From Nitzschia sp. DOCU1 (taxonomy: Eukaryota > Bacillariophyta > Bacillariophyceae > Bacillariales > Bacillariaceae), in NCBI GenBank assembly GCA_951394045.1, contig OX595990.1:2658549-2722548 (forward strand): a stretch of 64,000 nt of DNA, in the 5' to 3' direction. The notes under the pieces were generated by a model that saw only the letters and a list, made by a program, of their open reading frames with translations, had not been told where the DNA came from and did not search any database. Position numbers and translations under genes: made by a program. Positions 41,119 through 52,060 of the stretch are shown here, piece after piece (positions within the stretch are counted from its first letter, which is position 1; each line of letters opens with the position of its first letter).

Positions 41119-43094
41119 ATGGTCAACTCATCAAGAAGTGGATTGAAAAGTGGACGCAACTCCCGCGTTCTCGTCGCTGGCGTTACGGGTGAGTTTCTCA
41201 TGCCCCTGATGATGATACGCGTTGTTCTACGTCGGGTGTTTTGAGAGAATTTTGCGTCAATGGACTGAAAGGGTGGATTTTCCAGTTCCCCCTCTAGTCC
41301 ATTGATTAAGCAGTGTTGTAATTCTGTTTTGCTGCCATGTGTTTGCAGTCTGGGAAATCAAAAGTCTCCATCTTGCTGCCATTGTCGACGGCCGTAATTT
41401 CGTGGTTGGATCGCTGATTGGTCATTAAGGCCTCTTTTAGTACATCGATCGATCGGCTCGGTCCGTATTAATGGCGCGCGTAAAACATGGAAAGACGTCA
41501 GTCATGACATCATTCGCCCGATCTAGCTAGCAGCCATCAACTTTCGTTCTTCTTTCCGTTGATGGGTGGAAAGGAAGAAACACATCATCGCACCCCTCGC
41601 GTGATCACAATGATACCATTATGCTAATTCAATGATTGTTTTTCCCTTCTTTGCAACAACAGCGGCCCTTGTGTCGATTCATAATTCCCAGGGATTCACC
41701 CCGTTGGCTTCCACGCGCCAGTGGCAAGCTCAGGGACGGCGGCTGGCAGAAAGTAGAAGCACCCTTTTTGATACCGAAGAGTCATCGCCTTGGACAACAC
41801 AAGAATGGGCGGCCCCAGACCTATCGGCGTCCTTGAATACATTGGAGAATCCTATGTTTGCAGCGCCCCAAGATCGCGACCTTATCATGTCGGAAGATGA
41901 GATGCAAGTCGCCGTAGAGGCGTTGGCCGCAGCAAACGCAGCAAGTAGCGATTCCATCTCCAACCTCTCAGGCATTGAGAACGAGTCGCTCGGCAAGAAG
42001 AAGATTACCGCTAGCGTAACCGAGACTGGCACAGACAGCATGAAGAACTACATGAAGACCATGTGCAACCATGAACTTTTGAATAAAAATGAAGAAATTA
42101 TTCTGGCTCGAGAGATCCAGATCCTTCTCAAGTGGGAGGCGCAACGGGAAGAGTTGGAGCACCAGCTACTACGGTGAGTTTTGAAGGAGATTTTCGCTGA
42201 ATATATGTTGTTGTTCAGATTGCAGCTAACAAATGTTTTTCAAATCGCAGACCTCCAACATACGCTGAATGGGCAGCTTCCATTCGACCTGACATGACTG
42301 TTCAAGAGTTGAAAAAGCAAATCCGACGCTCGTTGCGAGCAAAGACTGCTCTTACTGAATCCAACATTCGTTTGGTTGTTTCCATCGCAAAGCGATACCA
42401 AAAGAGGGGCCTTTCGTTCCAGGATTTAGCCCAAGAAGGAATCCTTGGCCTAACTCGAGCCTGCGAGAAGTTTGATCCGGAGAAAGGCTTCCGATTCAGT
42501 ACATATGCAACTTGGTGGATTAAGCAGAGTATTATGCGAGCAATCGCCGATCAAGGCCGCACCATTCGATTGCCCGTACACATTCATGACCAGCTTCACA
42601 CTATGCGAAAGACCGAGCGGGAAATCAAGGACGAGTTGGGCCGCGACCCTTCTATCGACGAATTGGCCGCCAAAATGGGACTGACAGTCTCCAAAATTGA
42701 TTTCCTGAGACGTGTTTCGCAGCAAGCCATTTCCATGGAACAGGAGATGACTTCCTCGAAATCGAAGGGATCTTCCGCTGGAACCGGAGGAGACTCCATG
42801 CGACTCGGGGATGTCCTGAAAGATCCTGATCAAAAGCCGATTGACCAGGCCTCGTATCAAATGCTGAAGGACGACATGTCGCGCTTGATCTGTACGCTGA
42901 ACTCACGTGAACAGGCTGTCATTCGAATGCGATTTGGCCTTGATGACGGAAAGGCCAAGACCCTAGAAGAAATCGGCAGACGGTTTTCCGTAACGCGTGA
43001 GCGAATACGGCAAATCGAAGCTAGAGCGCTTCACAAGTTGCGGCAGCCGTACCGCAACCACGCCGTGAAGTGTTACGTGCAGGATTACGCATAA
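41119..43094 (+). CDS. plastid RNA polymerase sigma-70 factor (474 aa)
   Basis: Directs the bacterial-type plastid RNA polymerase to its promoters. Exons are 41119-41188, 41663-42173 and 42251-43094. Phases match, and the first join creates an ideal signal peptide ([20 protein letters not shown], a GF-type plastid entry site). Region 1.2-like: [26 protein letters not shown]. Region 2: [59 protein letters not shown] (about 232-300). Region 3 follows. Region 4 is [20 protein letters not shown] (about 431-460). It is a primary-type factor with all regions present. An alternative ATG at 41632 inside intron 1, in frame with exon 2, would give a different N-terminus ([15 protein letters not shown]). 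Confidence 0.9.
41494..41512. promoter_or_regulatory. CRE-like pair in sigma-factor intron 1
   Basis: GACGTCA (41494-41500) is followed by TGACATCA (41505-41512). The pair lies about 120-140 bp before the alternative ATG at 41632, as expected for a second promoter in the intron. Function is inferred. Confidence 0.35.
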
Positions 43095-44228
43095 CCTTCC
43101 TGCTTTAGTCTACGGCGACATTTCATAGCCCTGAGAAGCAGAACTTGAACTAATAGAAACCTTGTTGTACTTCTATATTTTCGTGGCCTGCAGTTGGGTG
43201 ATTCTGGAGTGAGTTTCTAACTAGAGTTAGTGCACGATGAAGACACAAACTCATCGGGACCAGCGAGGATCTGCCCTCAAAAATACTTGTCCAGGAGTCG
43301 ACTGTGCTGTAGGCGCAGTGGGTATTGATGCAGACTACTATTTGATAATACTAGAGAGAGCTTCGCCTGCCATCAATCAATTCGTCGCCTGAATTGCATC
43401 GTTAGTAAGCTAGGGATCCCGTGGCACTCCAAATCATTCAGCGGTGGAAAAGTGAGAAGGGGAGTCGTGTTGGCCCCCTTTAGCTACGACTGCTTGTTGG
43501 CTACTCTACTGCTGCATGATGCTGAAGTCCTCATTTACCTCGTACTACTCGATAGTAAATGGGGGGCGAGCCTCGACACACCACCCCAGTGCTTGGAGGA
43601 CAACATTACTCTGAAGCAACAGCATCATCACCAGACTGCGCATGATCTCTCCTAACTAATCGATAGTAATAGTAGTGGAAAATTTTATGGTGGAAGTTCA
43701 CTCTAGCCATCTAGTCGAGCTTTGCGACGAAGTGAAACGGCGAGCTCTACCGGTAGCTAGAAGGAAGGTCTGCCACGTGTCTAAATAGTAGTAGAGAAAA
43801 GCTTCCCGTTATCACGTCACGCAGCCGGCCAGCAGCTCTAAGCAATATTCGATGAGCGGTTGGATTTGTTTGCGGCATACGTACCACCACAGCAGAGAAG
43901 GAAAAGAAGGAAAGGAGAGACTTAAATATTTCGACTTTTCGGATTACTGCCCTTAGTTGATGGTCGAGGAAAGTTGGGCACAGGTTCGCGAATCTGTCAT
44001 GCGCACGGTGATACAAGTGGAAAATCTAGGGGGATGTAGAGTAATGTCTGTACCAGGTACGTACTCAAAGATCCACCGTCGCCCGCCGCGAGGTGCAGAT
44101 TCTCTCCTCCCCGTGTTGACCGTGGTGGTCGAACGAGAATTGGCTGTGCTAAAAACGCATAAAACACAAAACGTGAAAGGTGAAAGTTATCATCACTCCC
44201 ATCGTTGGCCACTTGAGACTTGATCAAC
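43095..44228. other. intergenic region, no gene seen
   Basis: 1.1 kb with only short frames. The last few hundred bases should contain the promoter of the gene at 44229. Confidence 0.45.
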
Positions 44229-44813
44229 ATGGCCTTCCATCCCACTGACGATATTGACTCTGAGACTGCATCGATCCACGATGTGCTGATGTGCTGGGAA
44301 TCCGGTGAGGACGAAGATGACGACGATTCCATCCACATGCTGCTCCCAAAGATCGCGGAAGATCTTGTCGTTCTTCCAATTGTCAATGTCATCCCTGCGT
44401 CGCCTCGAGTTATCTCTCATGTTTCCGCACAAGGAAACTGTGAGACTTTGGATCGTCTCCTCAAGAAATACCCGACTTTCGTGCCCCACGGCATATCTCA
44501 AGTCGCTGCAAAGAGGGGTCGCCCTGTTTGTACTTTCATTAACTATTTGGGGACACGTGAACCCCCCAAGCCTATCAAGAAGGTTGCGGCCAAGGCCAAG
44601 AAGGTTGTTTCGAAGTCTTTCAAGCCCTCACCGTACCCGACTGATGCACCTATCCGTGTACCTCAAAGGGTGATCAAAAAGCCCAAGTTGACGGCTACCG
44701 CATTTTCCGTAGTCACTCCAACTGGGCCCTCCAAGAAAAAGATCTTTCACGCTTCACCGATGCCTACTCTGTGCCCGACTACAACAAGATATGCTGTATC
44801 ACCGACATTCTAG
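44229..44813 (+). CDS. basic protein with AT-hook-like motif (194 aa)
   Basis: The ATG at 44229 has good context (CAACATGGCC); a TTG three codons upstream is ignored. The N-terminus is acidic (ESGEDEDDDDS). A central stretch reads SAQGNCETLDRLLKKYPTFV. It is followed by KRGRP, the core of AT-hook minor-groove binders. The C-terminal third is Lys/Ala/Pro-rich, resembling a histone H1 tail (KKVAAKAKKVVSKSFKPSPY). No enzyme domain is visible. A chromatin-associated role is a guess from composition. Confidence 0.5.
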   Translation: MAFHPTDDIDSETASIHDVLMCWESGEDEDDDDSIHMLLPKIAEDLVVLPIVNVIPASPRVISHVSAQGNCETLDRLLKKYPTFVPHGISQVAAKRGRPVCTFINYLGTREPPKPIKKVAAKAKKVVSKSFKPSPYPTDAPIRVPQRVIKKPKLTATAFSVVTPTGPSKKKIFHASPMPTLCPTTTRYAVSPTF

Positions 44814-46109
44814 GGAGTCGTGTCCTGTGAATGTTTTTTTGGTGGCTACAACTTTTTGACAGGCAATGTTGTTATGGCGTCGTTGGCGTCAACGCGCTAC
44901 GTTTGTCGGCGATATCGGCTGCCACTTTCCAAGGTCAGATCACCAGACCAGACTCATTCCTTAAATCACGCCGACTGCTGGTCTGGCCTAGATGACGGTG
45001 CATTTGCTAGAGGCGTACAAGTTGAGAAAAGAGGCAATGGTTATGTCCTCGCCTTGGCTATCAACTTGATTCTAGGGTGCAGAAAAACCTCAACATCACA
45101 AAACGCTGTGACACACACACGAATACGACGCGATAGCGTGCGATGGGAAAGTTGGGCCGGCAAAAGGTGCGTTCAGGAATGTACTTGTACGATGCCCTGA
45201 GGCCGAAAAACAGGTTTGTTCACGTTACTTCAAAAAATAGTGCATTAGTTTTGCGGACTCGACAAGTGTACTATGTCTTTTCCTCTACTACCACTACTCT
45301 AGTTGTACCGTCAGGCTCATAGAGTTTCGACTGTCTATGATGCTCAACAATCAGGATGGAGGCGTTCATGGGACAAAAGGCGACCGACATACAAGGCCAT
45401 GCGGGTATTTCATCAATCCAAATCTTACTTCCGCTAGTCATCCAAGCAGGATTTGGCCGCGAATCCTTTCCACCCCAGTTCACTTTCCGGACGCAAGTCC
45501 GAGTATCCGCCGATGAATGGATGGGAGAGTAGTACAATTTTTCAGTAGCTTTCTACGTAATCTAGTCCCTTGGCTGATGCGTCGGAAAGGCGAGAACCCT
45601 CATGTCCGAAAATGAATGCACTTCCGTGCGACTTGACGGCATTCTTAAACTTTGTTCTTTATAGCCTTCAGCCCAAATTAATGCCCCCAGCCAGTCGTTC
45701 GAGTATTGCCCCTATCTCGAGAAGCACGGCGCTCTTCTTTAGGATACCGGTAGGTGCACGGCTGCCACGTGTAGGTGTACTGACACTGTACGCTATGGCT
45801 TCATTTTTCTTTTGGCATGAAGTAGAAAGCTGTATGCTGAAAATGGACTTCCAACAATTTAGTCATTACGTGCTACCAGCTCGACAAGCCTAGTAGAGAG
45901 CTACCACATGATACTGCAGCAGTCGGGAGAAAGAAGCCTGATGCAGCTACTGAACTTCTGGTATCCACCACCGTGTCAGTCCTTATTTTGTAGATGATGG
46001 ATTCTATAGGGTTGAATACCGCCCAACAAATTTGGTGCCGGACTTGATCGTTTTGCTAATGTTGCCAAGGGTACTCTACATGGGCAGTCAATTTTCATTC
46101 AAACTAATC
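44814..46109. other. intergenic region, no gene seen
   Basis: 1.3 kb. Frames at 44820-45200, 45271-45537 and 45570-45893 lack ATG support or conserved features. Confidence 0.45.
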
Positions 46110-48695
46110 TCAGTATTCCTGAACACTTTGCCCTGCTGCCTCGGCTACTTGGCGTTCTTGTGCAATCAAAAGCCCGATTTCCTTTAGCCTTTCCTTCGCC
46201 TCAGAATCTCCGCACTGCAACCACGCGTGGCGCAATGAAGTCAAAGTAATGATGTCAGGCTTTATGTCAAGATCGCCACTGCCATAGAGGCGTTTCATTG
46301 TCTCATAAATGGCAGAGGCTCGCCGGGCGGACTCCGGTGATTTGTTCGATGAATACGCCGACAAAACGGAGTTGTAACTGTAGATATCCGGCTTCAAACT
46401 CTCATCTCCTGCTTCATAGTAAAGCTTCTCCATGAATTGTAGGAACGCTTCGGCACGCTCCGGCGCATTTTCCTGTCCACTTTGTGCCCAAACGCTGATA
46501 ATTGAGTTGATCGTAACCCGATCTGGACGGCAACTTCTATCGCCAGCACCGTAGCGGTCGTTCATCCGCTTCAAAAGGGCCTCGGCGCGCTGAGGAGCAT
46601 CAGTGGCGTTGGAATTCTTCCATGCAAGGATAGCGGCATTGTAGCTTCGGGTTGTCGGGAATAGTTCTGCATCTCCCGCGCGGCTCCTTGTTTCTAACTC
46701 CATCAAAAGCTCCTCGGCACGGAGAGCGGCTGGTCGCCCAAGTTGAGAACGGGCATGGGCATCAATGACAGCATTGTAGTACAACACAGTAGGTTTGGCG
46801 AACATTTTGCCACTTTTGTAAAGGTTTTTGGTTCGTTGAAGTAGTTGCTCCGCCTTTCGCGCACCTTCCGGAGATGCGCTCTTGGCAAATGCTTGAAGTA
46901 CAGCGCTGTATAAAAGCTTCGTCGGCTTCAGATTGTCGTCACCGGCTTCATACCCCTTCTCAACCTCACGCAAGATCTCGGTTGCTTTGTCGGCTGCATC
47001 TGGCACTCTTGCTTTGGTGAGCGTATTGATTAGATATGCATACGTCGTTGCATCAGGATTGATGTTCCTATTCCCGTCGCGCTGCGCCTGCTTCATTTGT
47101 TCCATTAACTTGATAGCCCGCGCTGGTGCGCTTGGATGTCGACTATTCGAGAGAATGAGGAACATTTGGCTGTAGACGACAGTGTTCGGAATGAGCTCTG
47201 GGTTCCCGGTAGTACGGTAGCGTTCAAAGAGCCGTTCCATGAGTCCTTCCGCGATACAGATTGGGTCATTTACCAGACCTCCCCTGCTCTTCGCCATGGA
47301 ATACAATACCGAGGCAAATGTCTTCGTTGTCGGTAAAAAGCGCTCGTCTTTTGTTTCATTGTAGAGACCCTCGAGTTCTTCGAATAGAGCAAGTGCACGA
47401 GATGCGTTTCCAACGTTGGCATGTGCCGAAATCATGGACGTGTACGTGATCTTGTCTGCCATCTCATTTTGTTTCATTTTACTTAGCAAAGCCTCTGCCT
47501 GTCCAATTTTTCTCGACTTTGCAAATAAATGGATGAGTGTGTTCAGAAAGGTTGTATTGGGCTCCTGTTGCGCGTATCGCTTCATTCGATCAACAAGTAA
47601 CATTGCCCGGCCGACGTCCACTCCAGCTTTGGCATAGGCATAGAGAACCGAAGTATAAGCGACGACGTCAGGAACAATATCAGTATTTTCACTGGATTGT
47701 ATCTCCATGTGCTGCAGCAATTCTTCGGCTTTCTCTGCGGCAATCGTGAAATTTGAAGTGCTCCGGCACCACGCGTCAATGCAGGTCGAGTACGAAACTA
47801 CGTCAGGCTTCAGGTCGCCCCCGATGGATTTCATTCGCATCAACAATCGATGAGCTTCTGCGGCACCATCTCTGGATCTTCCCCATGCTTTAATGCAAGA
47901 GTTGTAGGATACTTTGGTTGGAGAAGGGCCTCGCTCTTCCAGGCGGGTTAACCATCGCTGAGCTCGACGACCCGAATCGTCCGAACCACTCTCACTCCAG
48001 CAGTCCATGACGGCATTGTAGCAAAAATCCGTAGTGACTTTTATGGAATGCTCCATTTGATACAGCAACTTTTCAGCTCGCAAAGCGGCCTCTCGTTTGC
48101 CGCCGCTTTTGGCAAGAGCATTTAAGACGGCGGAGTAGGAGTAACTATCTGGCTCCAACTGGGACATTTGTACCAAGATCCCCAGCAATCGGTCTGCCCT
48201 GCGAGCAGAGTCTTTTGAACGCCGTCGAGCCCAAGCATTCAGTACCAAGTTGAACGATAGGGTATCATAGTCGTTTCGGGGAACCCCTTCTTTTACTTTT
48301 TCAATCAGCAATCGTTCTGCTTCTTCGGGGGATCCGTTTTCCTCTCGCAGATATTGCGAAAGCCACTTGTTGAAAATGATTGCACTTAGATTCTTTCTGG
48401 TATCGGGCTTCGTCTCTATTTTCGGACTTGTTGTCGGCTTGCTGCTTTTCCCAGAGAGATTCTTCCGCAGGCGGGCTTCATTCTTTTGAGAACCATACGG
48501 AGAAGAGGCCCGTTGTTTGCCTTCGCCTTCGCTTTTAGCTCTAGTCGACAATGATATCGCCGGTCGATGACTTCCAGTACAGTATCGAATGAAAGAATTG
48601 ACTGGGGGGCTCAAATGTAAAAGTCCAATCAGCAAGTAAAGGATAGATCGTCGGCGCATCCGACGAGGGTTGCCGGGAAAACTCGAGAGTCCCAT
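46110..48695 (-). CDS. P-class pentatricopeptide repeat protein (861 aa)
   Basis: PPR proteins bind organellar RNA one base per repeat to guide processing, stability or translation. The array of roughly 35-residue units fills most of the chain from about residue 130 to 830, with the typical YNxxIxAxxxS pattern: DTLSFNLVLNAWARRRSKDS, DSYSYSAVLNALAKSGGKRE, TYTSMISAHANVGNASRALA, VYSQMFLILSNSRHP and IYSYNSVLSAYSSNKSPE. Spacing is often longer than 35 and regular Arg-Ala-Glu-Lys elements recur (RAEELLxxM), as in diatom PPRs. I chose the ATG at 48695. The ATG at 48659 gives a cleaner signal peptide (RRRSILYLLIGLLHLSPPVN, then SF) and suggests plastid import. No SMR or editing domain is visible. Confidence 0.85.
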   Translation of the reverse strand: MGLSSFPGNPRRMRRRSILYLLIGLLHLSPPVNSFIRYCTGSHRPAISLSTRAKSEGEGKQRASSPYGSQKNEARLRKNLSGKSSKPTTSPKIETKPDTRKNLSAIIFNKWLSQYLREENGSPEEAERLLIEKVKEGVPRNDYDTLSFNLVLNAWARRRSKDSARRADRLLGILVQMSQLEPDSYSYSAVLNALAKSGGKREAALRAEKLLYQMEHSIKVTTDFCYNAVMDCWSESGSDDSGRRAQRWLTRLEERGPSPTKVSYNSCIKAWGRSRDGAAEAHRLLMRMKSIGGDLKPDVVSYSTCIDAWCRSTSNFTIAAEKAEELLQHMEIQSSENTDIVPDVVAYTSVLYAYAKAGVDVGRAMLLVDRMKRYAQQEPNTTFLNTLIHLFAKSRKIGQAEALLSKMKQNEMADKITYTSMISAHANVGNASRALALFEELEGLYNETKDERFLPTTKTFASVLYSMAKSRGGLVNDPICIAEGLMERLFERYRTTGNPELIPNTVVYSQMFLILSNSRHPSAPARAIKLMEQMKQAQRDGNRNINPDATTYAYLINTLTKARVPDAADKATEILREVEKGYEAGDDNLKPTKLLYSAVLQAFAKSASPEGARKAEQLLQRTKNLYKSGKMFAKPTVLYYNAVIDAHARSQLGRPAALRAEELLMELETRSRAGDAELFPTTRSYNAAILAWKNSNATDAPQRAEALLKRMNDRYGAGDRSCRPDRVTINSIISVWAQSGQENAPERAEAFLQFMEKLYYEAGDESLKPDIYSYNSVLSAYSSNKSPESARRASAIYETMKRLYGSGDLDIKPDIITLTSLRHAWLQCGDSEAKERLKEIGLLIAQERQVAEAAGQSVQEY

Positions 48696-49200
48696 CAAGT
48701 CTTTCGCCCTTTGCAGTAGGAACTTTGTTGATCCTGACCTCTTCAACAATTCTACCCTGTGCGTATCATAAGTATGTGCAGCGAATAGCTACTTTTGTTG
48801 TTGTCTTACTACTATCTGTATTGAAGATGAGTACCTGGTACATCATCGTCAAAGCAAGAGCCATTCGATGTGCCGACACACAAAAGCAACAAAGATGCAA
48901 CGGGAACGGACGGCGGTGGCGCGGCGCGGGATATTTTGGCGAAAAAGAACGAAGCCCTTCGGCTTAGATGCGGACAACATAACCTATTCATCTCGCGCAT
49001 ATATCGATTCGATTCATCTACTCTACTGTTGTTGTTGCTTCTATTTTTCTTCGATTATTCTGCATTGTTCAGTTCTATTTTAGAACTTCTATTCTACTCT
49101 CGCATAATTCGACGAAAACAGCAGTAGTTGAGTATTCTCTAGCTGTGTGGTGCAATTTTGGTCTACAGCGAGCCAGGTATAGCGATAGCGTTTCAACCCG
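48696..49200. other. intergenic region
   Basis: Nothing coding is seen; promoter of the PPR gene and 3' end of the GNAT gene. Confidence 0.4.
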
Positions 49201-49935
49201 TCAAAATGGCCACAGTCGCCCAAGAGCACCCATGTTCAAACGTTTTCTCATGCAAATAATCTGGGTCGGCGCGTTCTGAAGGCTGCCACTCGAAGTTGGT
49301 ATCAGTGTTTTAGCATCTTTGTCGATCCAAACTTGTCGATAGCCCATTTTTTCGTATAGCTTGACGGCAGCAACATTTCGTTTTTCCACGTACAGGTAGC
49401 AATCGTCGGCTCCCCACTCAAAACGAGCTATTCGTTCTGAATCCTTGACAAGTAGCTCTCCGATTCCTTTTCGACGATACTTGCGACTCACAGCCAAATT
49501 ACTCATTAGCGGAGCTCGTTTCTTCGATGGGGCTTTGAGATTTCCGTCAGGTATCGGGCTGACTTCAATACCAGCACAGCCGATAACTTCTCCATCTGGA
49601 AGTTGACAGATAACCAACTCAGCCTGGCCCCGAGAGGAGCCGGCATACCGACCCCGAAATTCCATGAACTGAGTCGAAGTTAAGGATCGTCTTTGCCGGT
49701 CGTCTAGCTCCTGCGACCCTCCTCCCACCTTGCCTACCCAAAAGGCATCCACAAAGAAATCGCTGGCATCTTGCAGTGTTTGCGCTTCGCCCTTGGCCGG
49801 CCTTGTAACGATTCCTTTCGGCTTGAACAATAAAGCCCCCAACCCAAATGACGGTGCAAAAGCTTCAATGAAGTATAGTCGCAACAGGCAACAAATGATA
49901 TACATCGGCGGATATATGTGCAACCGAACCTTCAT
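49201..49935 (-). CDS. plastid-targeted GNAT N-acetyltransferase (244 aa)
   Basis: Transfers acetyl from acetyl-CoA to an amine. Plastid GNATs often acetylate protein N-termini or lysines. The ATG at 49935 gives a leader that ends IEAFAPSFG, a plastid-entry motif; an extra upstream start is non-ATG. The GNAT core is clear: VIGCAGIEVSPIPDG, then motif A LMSNLAVSRKYRRKGIGELL with the CoA-binding RRKGIG loop, and motif B YLYVEKRNVAAVKLYEKMGY. The C-terminus ends with a short basic tail. The substrate is not evident; similarity in plan to plant plastid GNATs (GNAT4-7, 10) is inferred. Confidence 0.8.
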   Translation of the reverse strand: MKVRLHIYPPMYIICCLLRLYFIEAFAPSFGLGALLFKPKGIVTRPAKGEAQTLQDASDFFVDAFWVGKVGGGSQELDDRQRRSLTSTQFMEFRGRYAGSSRGQAELVICQLPDGEVIGCAGIEVSPIPDGNLKAPSKKRAPLMSNLAVSRKYRRKGIGELLVKDSERIARFEWGADDCYLYVEKRNVAAVKLYEKMGYRQVWIDKDAKTLIPTSSGSLQNAPTQIICMRKRLNMGALGRLWPF

Positions 49936-50455
49936 AGTGACGCGCTTTTGAGGGGAACGTGGTAGCAAGTCTCCTCGGGCGGAATGATTTGCGATCCCAG
50001 CCCCGAGGCCACAAAGAGGAGAGCAATGTCTGTACTATGACGGCTTTCAATGTTGAAAGTGGTTGTCTGCTTGCCGATCACTGATGAAATCGACACGGAT
50101 GCTGCTGACCCGAGTGTCAAAAGAATGACGACTCACTAACTCATCTCTCTTTCAGACCGTATCCTCGTACCCGGTAGTACCTGCTCTACGGACGGCACGC
50201 ACGGGCTGGAACGGTCTGGCTCCGTCCGCGGCTGATTTGGAGGTCAAAGCAAAATCTGCATCCGACGAGGAGACGATGACGTGTTCCGACTAAACAGATT
50301 CAATGAGGATGGCGCGAAACAGCACGACGACGCGGCCAACCACAATCCGGCCAAGTCATCCTCAAAACAACCAACCAGACAACGCTTCCGTCATCCCCCG
50401 ACCACAACTCTTTTCGGAGAGAATCTCACAAAATGAATTTAGTTTTGAGACGAAG

Positions 50456-52060
50456 ATGACGAAACTTAACCGACGCATGCATTTTACGTCCGTCTTGCTT
50501 CTGTTGGGGTTGCTTGTCGAACGCCGAGTGTCAGGCTTCCATTCAGCATCAAGGCAATCGTCAAGACAACTGCCAGTCGACCAGCTACGAGCCCTGCCAC
50601 GTCGAGAAGGCGTGGATCGAACAGAGGAAGCTTCATTGAATGACCGACGGAATGTTCTACAGCAGCTTGCTTTGGCATGCAGCACAGCATTTTTCCCTAG
50701 TCAAGCAGCAGTCGCCGATTCAATGAAGACTACGGTGGTTCCGTCACCGCCAATGACCAACGATGTGTCATGGCCTTTAGGGAAGGTTGCATTTTCTCTC
50801 CTTCCGCTAGCTGGCACCTCGACTCGAAGAGCCACTGTGGAACAATGTATTATCCCCGATACCATGTGGACCCACGACCAAATACAAGGTGTGGTCAATG
50901 TCAACGTGCCAGTTCGACAGACCGTCATTAGACTCAAGGATGGTGGCCTCTGGGTCCACAATCCGGTAGCTCCTACCCCTCAACTTCTTGAAATGATGAA
51001 GCGCCTCGAAGATAAATACGGTCCGGTCCATCATATAGTCCTAGGGACGGTTGCATTAGAGCACAAAGCTACATTTGGTGCGTTTTGTCAACAATTCCCA
51101 AAAGCCACAGTTTGGGTTCAACCCGGGCAGTGGGCCTTTCCACTGAATTTACCCATTGATGCCCTTGGAGTCACTCAGCGGGGTACACTATTCCGTGAAC
51201 TTCCTGTTCCTGGGCGAGGCGTGTCAGACTCCATCTTTAAGCCAACCGAGAAGTATGGCTTTCCTGAATGGAAGGACGAAATTGACTACGAGGTTCTAGG
51301 CCCATTTGCTTTTGAATCCGTCGGAGGCTTCTCTGAGACCGCATTCTATCACAAAAGCAGCAAAACATTGCTTGTTACCGATACAGTTGTGTCCGTCGAC
51401 AAAAATCCACCTCCTATCATTGAAGAAGATCCTAGGGCCCTACTGTTTCACGCACGCGACAATATTACCGAAGTTGTTGCTGATACCAGGGAAAATCGAC
51501 AACGTGGTTGGAGAAGGATGGTTCAATTCGGTCTTGTATTCTTTCCAGCTCAGATCAACGTCGTTGACGCTGGAGAGGCAATCAAGGAAGCTCGCCAAGT
51601 GGACGCTAGTATGAGTAATTTGGGTGATGGTGCAGTACCCTTCAACTTGTATCCATGGACTTGGAATGGTTCTGACGACGAATACAATTTTGAAGTTATA
51701 TCCGATGGAGGCAAACTTTTCTGCCCACCGATTCTTACCAAACTCATTCTCGACCGGGAACCAGTACGAACCCTTGAATGGGTGGACAGAGTGTGTCAAC
51801 GCTTCCCTGATATGCAGCGCATAGTTCCTTGCCACTTAAATAATGACATTCGAGCAACCGCGAAGGATTTCTCTGCGGCGTTCGACTCGCTGCGATCGAC
51901 TCCAACAAACCCTGTCCCACAGCGGGCTCTTCCTGAAGACTTGGCGCTGCTGCAAAAGGCATCTGATGTACTAACAGAGCTTCATATTGTTGGTCCGAGT
52001 TTGGTCTGCGATGGTGAACCCGCGAGGGTTCGTGGAAGATTTGCGTCGAGAAAGAACTAG
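50456..52060 (+). CDS. DUF4336 protein with bipartite plus Tat-like targeting (534 aa)
   Basis: Single exon, ATG at 50456. The leader MTKLNRRMHFTSVLLLLGLL ends near VSGFHS, a plastid-entry site. A second signal follows: DRRNVLQQLALACSTAFFPS, then QAAVADS. This has a twin Arg, a hydrophobic core and an AxA-type cleavage site, as in Tat-dependent thylakoid-lumen proteins. The mature part matches DUF4336, a family distantly related to metallo-beta-lactamases: NVPVRQTVIRLKDGGLWVHN, PVHHIVLGTVALEHKATFGA, FCQQFPKATVWVQPGQWAFP, LLVTDTVVSVDKNPPPIIEE and RIVPCHLNNDIRA. The classical HxHxDH motif is not seen. Function unknown. Divergent from the GNAT gene (520-bp spacer). Confidence 0.8.
   Translation: MTKLNRRMHFTSVLLLLGLLVERRVSGFHSASRQSSRQLPVDQLRALPRREGVDRTEEASLNDRRNVLQQLALACSTAFFPSQAAVADSMKTTVVPSPPMTNDVSWPLGKVAFSLLPLAGTSTRRATVEQCIIPDTMWTHDQIQGVVNVNVPVRQTVIRLKDGGLWVHNPVAPTPQLLEMMKRLEDKYGPVHHIVLGTVALEHKATFGAFCQQFPKATVWVQPGQWAFPLNLPIDALGVTQRGTLFRELPVPGRGVSDSIFKPTEKYGFPEWKDEIDYEVLGPFAFESVGGFSETAFYHKSSKTLLVTDTVVSVDKNPPPIIEEDPRALLFHARDNITEVVADTRENRQRGWRRMVQFGLVFFPAQINVVDAGEAIKEARQVDASMSNLGDGAVPFNLYPWTWNGSDDEYNFEVISDGGKLFCPPILTKLILDREPVRTLEWVDRVCQRFPDMQRIVPCHLNNDIRATAKDFSAAFDSLRSTPTNPVPQRALPEDLALLQKASDVLTELHIVGPSLVCDGEPARVRGRFASRKN

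Noticed and set aside
45570..45893. 107-codon plus-strand frame
   Set aside because: Opens with TTG; the internal ATG leaves a short piece with no features.
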